A stretch of DNA of 11,313 nucleotides from Betaproteobacteria bacterium. GTDB lineage: Bacteria; Pseudomonadota; Gammaproteobacteria; Burkholderiales; Burkholderiaceae_D. Positions 1 through 5,894 of this stretch are shown here, piece after piece. Location of the stretch: contig JAATFN010000184.1 of NCBI GenBank assembly GCA_015655165.1, positions 1 to 11,313 on the forward strand. The letters run 5' to 3'. Position 1 is the stretch's first letter. The number at the start of each line of letters is the position of its first letter. The translations under genes and the position numbers were made by a program. The notes beneath the pieces were generated by a model. It saw only the letters and a program-made list of their open reading frames with translations. It was not told where the DNA came from and searched no databases.

Positions 1-168
1 ACCTTCGGCTACGTCGTCACCTATGGAGAACTCATGCAGAACGCCAAGGTCCTCATCGCCAACTACCATTCGCTGGTGCCCACATACCTCGTTGTAGCGG
101 CGCTTTACTGCCTCGTGAATTACGCAATATCAAGGGCGAGCAAACAACTCGGCCAGCCGATACATTGA
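1..168 (+). CDS. Amino-acid ABC transporter permease, C-terminal end (partial)
   Basis: An open frame runs from the window edge to TGA at 166-168, giving 55 residues with no start inside the window. The sequence SLVPTYLVVAALYCLVNYAI, followed by a short basic/polar tail, resembles the last transmembrane helix and cytoplasmic tail of HisM/GlnP-type permeases. These inner-membrane subunits of polar amino-acid importers usually end this way. The rest of the gene, and probably its ATPase or binding protein, lies upstream of the window. By hand count 39 of 55 codons end in G or C (71%), clearly richer than the genes to its right, so this gene may have a different history or expression level. It converges on the operon at 236-5658. 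The family call rests on a short fragment, and the substrate cannot be told. Confidence 0.7.
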   Translation, partial: TFGYVVTYGELMQNAKVLIANYHSLVPTYLVVAALYCLVNYAISRASKQLGQPIH

Positions 169-176
169 CCGTCACC

Positions 177-237
177 AGTCTGTCGGCTCGCGTGTCGGTA
201 ACACGGCGCTCTGTCTGGCAAATGCTTATGACAGACT
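177..237. repeat. 8-bp inverted repeat between convergent genes
   Basis: AGTCTGTC at 177-184 is exactly complementary to GACAGACT at 230-237, and a smaller hairpin (CGTGT 191-195 with ACACG 201-205) lies inside it. The structure fills the 67-base gap between the two convergent genes and overlaps the ATPase stop codon. It may help end transcription, but neither strand shows a T-run, so a classical intrinsic terminator is not supported. Confidence 0.3.
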
Positions 238-988
238 ATAACTGCAATGCAGTCTGAATATCCTCTTTTGCAACACCATACAGACTTGCCAGTGAAGATG
301 GGGTTGCCAACTCGGCTACAGGACCTGGCCCTTCCACATGTCCGCTACGCAATAACGCCAGACGATCTGCCACACGTAAAGCATGTTCGGGCTGATGTGT
401 CGTCATCAACACGGCAATGCCTTGGTCCCTTAACGCCCGAATACATGCAAGCATTCTGATCTGGTTGCCGAAGTCCAGACTGGCTGTCGGCTCGTCCATC
501 ACCAGCATCGCAGGCTCTTGGGCCAATGCACGCGCTATCAAGGCCAACTGGCGCTCGCCACCACTGACTTCTGTCTGACGACGGCTGGCAAGATGTGTAA
601 TACCCATACGCTCGATACACGACCAGACAACATCCCGATCATGGCTATTGGGTGTATCAAATAAACCGATCCGCGAGGCACGCCCCATTAGCACCAGATC
701 GAAAATACTATATGCCAGCGTGGCCTGCTGGCTTTGCGGGACATAACCAATGTGACGGGCTATTTCGTTACGTGACCATTCGACAAGCGGTTTACCGGAC
801 AGATACACCGTACCTGTTACAGGTGCAAGTAACCCCATTAATGTGCGAAACAATGTTGTCTTGCCACTGCCATTAGGACCCAGCAACACTAAAACTTCAG
901 CCTGTCGAATCGACAAATGCACATTCGTGAGCAGTGTGCGTCCACGGTAACCAACATCGATAGAATGTGCCTCTAAAATCAAACTCAT
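236..988 (-). CDS. FecE/BtuD-type ABC transporter ATPase
   Basis: This is a cytoplasmic nucleotide-binding subunit of a metal-chelate or oxyanion importer, 250 residues long, which is normal for the family. All ABC motifs are present: Walker A GPNGSGKTT (37-45), Q-loop Gln85, signature VSGGERQ (141-147, Val replacing the usual Leu), Walker B ending MDEP (164-167) and switch His198. The ATG overlaps the permease stop by 4 bases, which implies translational coupling and makes this the last gene of the five-gene operon. Its closest functional relatives belong to the FepC/BtuD/MolC group (iron-siderophore, vitamin B12, molybdate). Sequence alone does not separate these cargoes; the control region upstream of the operon favours molybdate or tungstate. 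Codon third positions are about 42% G+C over the first 55 codons, unlike the gene at 1-168. Confidence 0.93.
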   Translation of the reverse strand: MSLILEAHSIDVGYRGRTLLTNVHLSIRQAEVLVLLGPNGSGKTTLFRTLMGLLAPVTGTVYLSGKPLVEWSRNEIARHIGYVPQSQQATLAYSIFDLVLMGRASRIGLFDTPNSHDRDVVWSCIERMGITHLASRRQTEVSGGERQLALIARALAQEPAMLVMDEPTASLDFGNQIRMLACIRALRDQGIAVLMTTHQPEHALRVADRLALLRSGHVEGPGPVAELATPSSLASLYGVAKEDIQTALQL

Positions 989-2025
989 CCCGACTCCTTA
1001 CCGCTACGCGCTAACAACCACAACAAACAAGGCGCGCCGACTATGGCCGTCAGTATGCCCAACGGCAACTCCATTGTGGTCACAGTTCTCGCCAACGTAT
1101 CGGCTGCGACTACATAAGCGGCGCCCAGCAACATCGACACGGGCAACAAACGCTCGAACACCGGACCTACCAACAAACGTGCTGCATGTGGCACTACCAG
1201 GCCGACCCAGCCAATAATGCCGCTAATCGACACTACTGCCGCCGTTGCCAACGTCGCACTGGCAACTAGCATCCAGCGCAAGTATTTAACATTCACCCCC
1301 AACGCCTGTGCTTCTTCGTCACCCGCACTCAACACATTGATGCGCCAACGCAAAAGGAACATCGGTATTACACCGATGACTATCGCGGGAATGGCCGACA
1401 TCAATTGATCGACACTCATGGCATTCAAGCCCCCCAGCAACCAGAATGTCATTGATGGCAATTGTGTATAGGGGTCCGCCAACACCTTCAGCAGTGAAAT
1501 TCCTGCCCCCAGCAACGTTCCCACTGCCATGCCGGCCAATACGAGCACCAATACGGGATCATGACGACGCACAGCCATAGCGACAATACAGACAATGGCA
1601 ACTGCCCCCATACCACCGGCAAAGGCAAGAAACTGGATCATGACAATCGGCAAACCAAAAAACAATCCCAGTGAAGCACCGAGACCGGCACCAGACGACA
1701 CACCTAAAATATCGGGAGAAACCAAAGGATTACGAAAAATTGCCTGATAGATGGCGCCGGTTGCCGCAAGTGTCGCCCCCACTAATGCACCGGCAATGAC
1801 ACGTGGCAGACGAATATGCCAGAACACAATGTCAGCAGCAGGACTTAATGGCGTTGGCAAACCGAATAGTCGCGCATACAAGGTACTCCCTGCATCAGAC
1901 AGACTCACCGGGAATTGGCCTTTGGAAAATGCCCACGCCAGCGTTAACAACAACACACCCAGCGCACCCAGCCAACCAAACCAGCGCCTTGCGGCTATCC
2001 GACCTACAGTTGCGGTTGCCATCAA
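985..2025 (-). CDS. FecCD/BtuC-type ABC transporter permease
   Basis: This is an inner-membrane channel subunit of 346 residues, very hydrophobic and probably with ten transmembrane helices as in BtuC; the active unit would be a homodimer. The FecCD hallmark GAIYQAIFRNPL followed by VSPDILGVSSGAG lies at about 90-114. The coupling-helix region GDEEAQALGVNV is at 235-246, and the conserved GWVGLVVPHAARLL is at 273-286. The N-terminus is basic (MMATATVGRIAARRWF) before the first helix. Either of the two adjacent Met codons could be the start. The gene overlaps the binding-protein stop by 4 bases and the ATPase start by 4 bases. In the family, this type moves iron-siderophores, haem, cobalamin, or molybdate/tungstate (MolB of Haemophilus influenzae). 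Confidence 0.93.
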   Translation of the reverse strand: MMATATVGRIAARRWFGWLGALGVLLLTLAWAFSKGQFPVSLSDAGSTLYARLFGLPTPLSPAADIVFWHIRLPRVIAGALVGATLAATGAIYQAIFRNPLVSPDILGVSSGAGLGASLGLFFGLPIVMIQFLAFAGGMGAVAIVCIVAMAVRRHDPVLVLVLAGMAVGTLLGAGISLLKVLADPYTQLPSMTFWLLGGLNAMSVDQLMSAIPAIVIGVIPMFLLRWRINVLSAGDEEAQALGVNVKYLRWMLVASATLATAAVVSISGIIGWVGLVVPHAARLLVGPVFERLLPVSMLLGAAYVVAADTLARTVTTMELPLGILTAIVGAPCLLWLLARSGKESG

Positions 2026-3053
2026 GGCATTCCCGTTGGCACTTGCATGGATGCAGTACCATAAAACTGCCGGTAAAACGCGGTTGCATCCGCAGCAATT
2101 GTGCCCGGTGCCGGTGTACCGTACAGCATGGCAAGCAACCAGCGCACGCCGATTAGACGATTGATGCCAGGCGGCCCGTCAACCCAGCCAAACGGCTCGC
2201 TTGGCGCCAACAATATGCGTTTGTGTTTGACCGCATTCAATTGTCCCCATAAAGGATCGCTCGCAATTCGACTGGCCACTGCGGCATCTTGTGTAACAAT
2301 GACATCCGGGTTCCATAGCAATAATTGCTCGATCGAACAACGTGTCAGATTGCCACGTCCGGCAACCGAAGCCACATTACGCGCCCCGACACATTCAATC
2401 ACTTCAGTATTGATCGATCCTTGCAGGCCAGTTTCCAGACCATCGGCACCGCGCGCGAGATAGACCCCGACCCGGCTAGCTGGATTGGCATCTGTGACCG
2501 AACGACGTAATGTTGCCATCGCGAGTGTTTCTTCTGCATACTGTGCCAGTTGTGCAGCGCGCGCATCAATACCTAACAAAGCCCCTATCTCGCGCAATTG
2601 CTGTGCGGAATCGGTTAACCTGCCGTCGAGCAAAATATACGGAATACCCGTTTGTTGTGCCACACGCGCAGCTGTACTACGAAATGTTTCATCAACCGAG
2701 CCCACATCGACAATGCAATCAGGACGGTAGCCTACGAGTGCCTCCAATGACAACGTGCTACCCCGACCGGCTAGACGGCCGATATTTGGCAATGACTGCA
2801 CAACAGGATCGAGCCAGCGTCTGGCTTGCGCCGGCAACGATTGTGGCCAGCCAATCAAAGTGGCAGGTGCCAGTACAGACAACATGACGGCAGCCGGGGG
2901 ACCTGCAGCATAAATACGGCGCAAATTGCCCGGTGGCGGTAATTGTCCATAGATGGTGACGAGCTTGCCTGGAGATGCGGCATGAGACCATGCCGGCAAA
3001 AAAAACGGCGCGACAGTTGCCGCACCGAATTGTATAAAGAGACGTCGTTTCAT
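2022..3053 (-). CDS. Periplasmic substrate-binding protein of a BtuF/MolA-type importer
   Basis: This 343-residue protein should capture cargo in the periplasm and hand it to the permease encoded just downstream. The N-terminus MKRRLF plus a hydrophobic stretch ending AWSHA (about 1-25) is an export signal. The paired arginines hint at Tat, but the motif is incomplete and Sec is equally possible. The mature part has the two-lobed helical-backbone metal-receptor pattern: LIGWPQSLP near 67-74, SLEALVGYRPDCIVDVG at 102-118, then IEQLLLWNPDVIVTQD at 241-256. The motif WVDGPPGINRLIGVRWL (290-306) is a strongly conserved-looking C-lobe segment. The ATG shares one base with the stop of the DUF2478 gene (TAATG), so coupling is likely. 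The usual automatic label would be iron-siderophore binding protein; I think an oxyanion or its chelate is at least as likely here. Confidence 0.88.
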   Translation of the reverse strand: MKRRLFIQFGAATVAPFFLPAWSHAASPGKLVTIYGQLPPPGNLRRIYAAGPPAAVMLSVLAPATLIGWPQSLPAQARRWLDPVVQSLPNIGRLAGRGSTLSLEALVGYRPDCIVDVGSVDETFRSTAARVAQQTGIPYILLDGRLTDSAQQLREIGALLGIDARAAQLAQYAEETLAMATLRRSVTDANPASRVGVYLARGADGLETGLQGSINTEVIECVGARNVASVAGRGNLTRCSIEQLLLWNPDVIVTQDAAVASRIASDPLWGQLNAVKHKRILLAPSEPFGWVDGPPGINRLIGVRWLLAMLYGTPAPGTIAADATAFYRQFYGTASMQVPTGMP

Positions 3054-3616
3054 TATGTGCGAACTTGTTTAACCGGTAAATATTGATGGCACCATGCATT
3101 CACTGCCGCTTGCTCCGGTACCAGTTTAACGGCAGCGCCGCCAGTAAACTCCTCCCACGCCGCGTAGTGGTCAACAGATACAGCAGTAATAACAGGAATA
3201 CCAGCTTCGATGATCGCAATCATTTCTGCATAAAAACCGCTACCCATCATCTCGAGCTTACCGAAACGGTTTACGACAATCAGGTCAGGTTTAGCAGCGA
3301 GTGCCCGTCTTAATACAACGCTGGCCTCTGCGACCACCGACGCATCAAGACTACATCCGACAGAGCATTTTCCCAGGTTCTGGGTAATGTTGTAACGTTC
3401 CCCACTATCGAGATCAATCAAGATCATATCCGGATTACACATACCCGGGTCGACAGTTACAGGTTCTTGCATGATACCCAGTACACGATGCCCTGCAGCA
3501 CGCAAGTGTGCCACCATACCGGCAATAACAGGATCTGCCTGGCCACGTTCTTCATGCACAATGGCAGCAACTGCCAGTGTGTCTGTCATTGCAGAATCGG
3601 TCTGTGCTGAAGTCAT
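3053..3616 (-). CDS. DUF2478 family protein (putative NTPase-like, molybdenum-locus associated)
   Basis: This is a 187-residue soluble protein with no signal peptide. The segment GQADPVIAGMVAHLRAAGHR (25-44), followed by VLGIMQ, and the strand DLIVVNRFGKLE (111-122) match my memory of DUF2478. These proteins look like degenerate relatives of the THEP1-type nucleotide-binding fold: the second segment resembles a Walker B strand, but no GxxxxGK(S/T) P-loop is visible. Cysteines at 60, 84 and 88 (the last two as KCSVGC) and His150 could bind a metal or oxyanion; this is inference. From memory, the family often sits beside molybdate transport genes; its biochemical role is unknown. It starts 35 bases after the receptor gene, with only a weak GAG as ribosome site. 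Met10 is a possible later start but has no better ribosome site. Confidence 0.85.
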   Translation of the reverse strand: MTSAQTDSAMTDTLAVAAIVHEERGQADPVIAGMVAHLRAAGHRVLGIMQEPVTVDPGMCNPDMILIDLDSGERYNITQNLGKCSVGCSLDASVVAEASVVLRRALAAKPDLIVVNRFGKLEMMGSGFYAEMIAIIEAGIPVITAVSVDHYAAWEEFTGGAAVKLVPEQAAVNAWCHQYLPVKQVRT

Positions 3617-3651
3617 CGTGTTGTACTCATCAGTAAGTCATGAACCAAGCA

Positions 3652-5658
3652 TTAGAACTGGTAACGCAGGTTGGCATACATTGTACGCCCCGGCATCACA
3701 AAACCATCAGCCAGTTCATAGTTTTTGTCGGTGAGATTGCGTACGCCAACATCGACTGTGACATCCTTGACAGGTTTCCAGATTGCTTTTAAGCCCAGCT
3801 CTGTATAACCACCAAGTTGACGATAAGCATTGTTATAACTTACCTGACGCCCTTGTTCGGTCTCAACCGTCGCCTGCACTGCCCATTGGTCACCAATTTG
3901 AACACGTGAATGTGCATACAAACGATGACGCGGCGTTTCTGTCAGGATAACACTACTGTCACTCAGGTTTTTACGGTTTAAGTAGGTATAGGCGAATCCT
4001 GCCTGCCATGCCGAAGTAATGGTTTGTTCCAGAGACAGTTCAATACCTGCGTGACGTGCTTCGCCGACGTTTTGCTCCTGGTTACACGTTGTACCACCAC
4101 ATGCAGTCGATGCAACAACCTGCGTTTGCATGGCATCCTTGAGCTTACTGTAAAACACAGCAGCCTGACCTGATGCGTTTCTCCAAGGAGAACCACGCAG
4201 GCCCAACTCCCAGTGGGTTGCAAATTCCGGTTTCAGATCGGGGTTCGCCAAAGCGGTACCCATCTTGGCAGAATAACGGTTTTTAATCGTTGCAAAACGT
4301 GTCTTACGCGCCAAACTGGCATAGACTTGTGCATCATTTCCCAGTTCACGTGTTAATTCGATCAAACCGTTGGTCGCGTCAGCTGAACCTGTCGGCCATT
4401 GATAGACTTCTTTGGCGTCACGTTTGTCGTAACTGACACCGACCCGCATTCCCCAGTCACTACCTAAACGGATATTGTCTTCCAACGCAATCGATGTCGT
4501 CACATCGCGGTATTTCTTATTCCCTGCAGTGTCTTGATCTTCGTGGCGATCTTCCTTATAGATCAACCCGAGATGCAACTCATGGTTTTTCAGTGCATAA
4601 CTGACCAGTTCGAGGTTTGCACCCATCGATGTATCGTCGTAAACACTTCTTGCTGCCGATGTAGTTGTATATGTGGCATTCGTGTACATATCCAGACCGT
4701 TTTTATAACGGTCGTAATATGCGCGGAATTTCAACTGATAATCTTGTCCCAGCTTGGTGTTGCCAATGAGATATAAACTGTCTTTATCCCAGAACGGCCA
4801 GCGCCAGGTACGTGCCTTGGCTGTCGGGTCGTTACCAGCATAAGAAGGCTGGCCCTTTTCTCCTTGCTGGTACACGTAACCGATCGCATACTCGTCAGTC
4901 GCATTCGGTGTCAAACCTAATTTGAACGACAAGCGTTTATCTGTATAGTCGGCATTACTGCGGTAGTTACCCGTATCGGTCTGCTTCGTTTTAGGATCTT
5001 TAAACCCGCTTGGCAAACGGAAACTGTTGATACTGGAATACGACGCGCCAATCTGGTAGTACCACATTTCTTGCTTGCCACCCAAATTGACCGCGGCTTT
5101 ACGCCCTGCACCTTCAGAAAAGCCAACCTGTACATCCCCTTCGAACGCGCGTTGCGGTTTTCTGGTGACTAAATTAATCGCCCCACCTAATGCGTTCGGA
5201 CCATATAAAAGAGAGGCCGCACCTTTTGCAACACGTACTTCACTCATATCAAACGTCGTAAAACGGGCAAAGTCGACATAACCGTCATACGGTACATACA
5301 AAGGAATACCATCGACATAGACCGGCACCTGACGCGAGTCGAAACCGCGAATCGTGACCATCTCCTCGTTACGGCTGTTTTTGGTTAAGCCCACGCCCGC
5401 GATTGTTTTGACTGCTTGGCTTACCGTATCGAGATCTTGTTCGCGCAACACTTTATTGGTCACAATAGACTCGTCTTTACCACCATCTTTCTCCTTACTC
5501 GACTGAACTGTAACAGCGCCCAGCTCAAATACTTGCGCATCTTGCGCAAAGACCGGCATACCGAATGTTCCGATGACAGATAATGCCAGACTGGCTTTTA
5601 CCATGCGACATGATTGATTGTGCGCTGCAAGATACCTTTGACGTTGCTTCGTTTTCAC
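3652..5658 (-). CDS. TonB-dependent outer-membrane receptor, GTG start
   Basis: This is a 668-residue outer-membrane gated channel that imports a scarce ligand using TonB/ExbBD energy. A signal peptide with hydrophobic core SLALSVIGTFGMPVFA ends near residue 38, followed by a possible TonB-box region (ELGAVTVQ, 45-52). The plug domain is about 63-168, with VTIRGFDSRQVPVYVDGIPLY at 101-121 and SLLYGPNALGGAINLVTRKP at 149-168. The rest is a 22-strand-type barrel ending in YQF, the expected C-terminal aromatic signal. I start at GTG 5658: GGGGAG (5665-5670) is six bases upstream. The upstream in-frame TTG at 5679 has no ribosome site and falls at the predicted transcription start. This is the first gene of the operon and carries all its recognisable control sites. 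No ligand-specific residues can be named. The siderophore/cobalamin label would be the default; the control DNA suggests molybdate, tungstate or a chelate of them. Confidence 0.92.
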   Translation of the reverse strand: MKTKQRQRYLAAHNQSCRMVKASLALSVIGTFGMPVFAQDAQVFELGAVTVQSSKEKDGGKDESIVTNKVLREQDLDTVSQAVKTIAGVGLTKNSRNEEMVTIRGFDSRQVPVYVDGIPLYVPYDGYVDFARFTTFDMSEVRVAKGAASLLYGPNALGGAINLVTRKPQRAFEGDVQVGFSEGAGRKAAVNLGGKQEMWYYQIGASYSSINSFRLPSGFKDPKTKQTDTGNYRSNADYTDKRLSFKLGLTPNATDEYAIGYVYQQGEKGQPSYAGNDPTAKARTWRWPFWDKDSLYLIGNTKLGQDYQLKFRAYYDRYKNGLDMYTNATYTTTSAARSVYDDTSMGANLELVSYALKNHELHLGLIYKEDRHEDQDTAGNKKYRDVTTSIALEDNIRLGSDWGMRVGVSYDKRDAKEVYQWPTGSADATNGLIELTRELGNDAQVYASLARKTRFATIKNRYSAKMGTALANPDLKPEFATHWELGLRGSPWRNASGQAAVFYSKLKDAMQTQVVASTACGGTTCNQEQNVGEARHAGIELSLEQTITSAWQAGFAYTYLNRKNLSDSSVILTETPRHRLYAHSRVQIGDQWAVQATVETEQGRQVSYNNAYRQLGGYTELGLKAIWKPVKDVTVDVGVRNLTDKNYELADGFVMPGRTMYANLRYQF

Positions 5659-5664
5659 TTCCCG

Positions 5665-5670
5665 CTCCCC
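5665..5670 (-). promoter_or_regulatory. Ribosome binding site fixing the receptor start
   Basis: GGGGAG on the minus strand lies exactly six bases before GTG at 5658-5656. It decides between that GTG and the TTG seven codons upstream (5679), which has no such site. Confidence 0.7.
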
Positions 5671-5682
5671 AATGATCAACGA

Positions 5683-5710
5683 ACCGTTATATTTTAAAAA
5701 ACATAATGGT
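5683..5710 (-). promoter_or_regulatory. ModE-like operator 1 (molybdate repressor box)
   Basis: This is a 28-bp imperfect palindrome. Left arm ACCGTTATATT (5683-5693), six-base centre TTAAAA and right arm AACATAATGGT (5700-5710); 9 of 11 arm positions pair symmetrically. The architecture (11-6-11) equals the ModE consensus as I remember it (ATCGnTATATA-N6-TATATAnCGAT), with 14 of 20 specified positions matching. The core CGTTATATT is, from memory, identical to the left half of the E. coli modA operator. The box spans from the -10 to the -35 element of the predicted proximal promoter, the expected position for a repressor that acts when molybdate is plentiful. AT-rich sequence makes chance matches easier, so experimental or comparative support would matter. 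Confidence 0.62.
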
Positions 5711-5713
5711 AAA
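5686..5713 (-). promoter_or_regulatory. Predicted proximal sigma-70 promoter (P2) of the receptor operon
   Basis: On the minus strand TTTACC (5713-5708, 4/6 to TTGACA) is followed, after 16 bases, by TATAAC (5691-5686, 5/6 to TATAAT). Transcription would start near 5679, leaving a leader of about 20 bases before the GTG with the ribosome site inside it. Almost the whole promoter lies within ModE-like operator 1. Confidence 0.5.
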
Positions 5714-5754
5714 CAAAATAAAACCCCATCCCCCCTAGTGCATGGTTATGGGGT
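5711..5754 (-). terminator. Leader hairpin with T-run (attenuator or insulating terminator)
   Basis: Read on the minus strand, ACCCCAT (5754-5748) pairs exactly with ATGGGGT (5729-5723) across an 18-base loop, and TTTATTTTGTTT follows directly. That is the layout of a modest intrinsic terminator. The loop contains a run of six G (5735-5730) that could pair with the same CCCC, so two alternative hairpins are possible. It lies in the leader of transcripts from the distal promoter and just upstream of the proximal promoter. It could also stop read-through from the diguanylate cyclase gene. Confidence 0.4.
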
Positions 5755-5769
5755 AAAAGACCGCAATGT

Positions 5770-5797
5770 ACCGCTATATTTATATAAATACAATGTT
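5770..5797 (-). promoter_or_regulatory. ModE-like operator 2
   Basis: This has the same 11-6-11 layout as the box at 5683-5710. Left arm ACCGCTATATT differs from that of operator 1 by one base, the centre is TATATA, and the right arm is AATACAATGTT. Internal symmetry is weaker (7 of 11), but 18 of 22 arm positions equal operator 1 and 14 of 20 match the remembered ModE consensus. It contains a perfect 14-bp palindrome TATTTATATAAATA and covers the predicted -10 region of the distal promoter. Centre-to-centre distance to operator 1 is 87 bp, about eight helical turns. Confidence 0.5.
5781..5788 (-). promoter_or_regulatory. Predicted -10 region of distal FNR-type promoter (P1)
   Basis: The minus strand reads TTTATATA here, giving overlapping -10 choices (TTTATA or TATATA). 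Their centres lie about 32-34 bases from the centre of the FNR box, within about two bases of the class II geometry in which FNR sits at -41.5 and replaces the -35 element. The start would be near 5774-5776, with a leader of about 118 bases. Confidence 0.42.
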
Positions 5798-5810
5798 TTT
5801 AAGGACAATC

Positions 5811-5824
5811 TTGATTGAAATCAA
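5811..5824 (-). promoter_or_regulatory. FNR/Anr box
   Basis: TTGATTGAAATCAA matches the FNR/Anr consensus TTGAT-N4-ATCAA at all ten specified positions. FNR/Anr is the oxygen-sensing [4Fe-4S] activator of anaerobic genes. Both flanking genes are on the minus strand, so the only gene this intergenic site can serve is the receptor operon. The distance to the -10 region of P1 is right for activation. Confidence 0.68.
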
Positions 5825-5894
5825 GTACCAATATGACTTCTACTAGTGCAAACTATGCCGATCAAATAAGCAATCGTATTGACTATCAGTGTGT

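Noticed and set aside
177..237. Inverted repeat as a bidirectional terminator for the convergent genes
   Set aside because: Long spacing (45 bases) and no T-run on either strand; kept only as a low-confidence repeat.
1751..2164. 137-codon open frame on the plus strand opposite the permease and binding-protein genes
   Set aside because: It is fully antisense to two well-supported genes and has no domain or ribosome site.
5735..5850. 8-bp direct repeat CTAGTGCA at 5735-5742 and 5843-5850
   Set aside because: It is too short to be significant alone, and its position matches no predicted promoter element.
5659..5894. Cobalamin riboswitch or Fur box upstream of the TonB receptor
   Set aside because: The leader is only about 118 bases even from the distal promoter, and I recognise neither the B12-box region nor a GATAATGATAATCATTATC-like 19-mer. 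The clear palindromes have ModE and FNR layouts.
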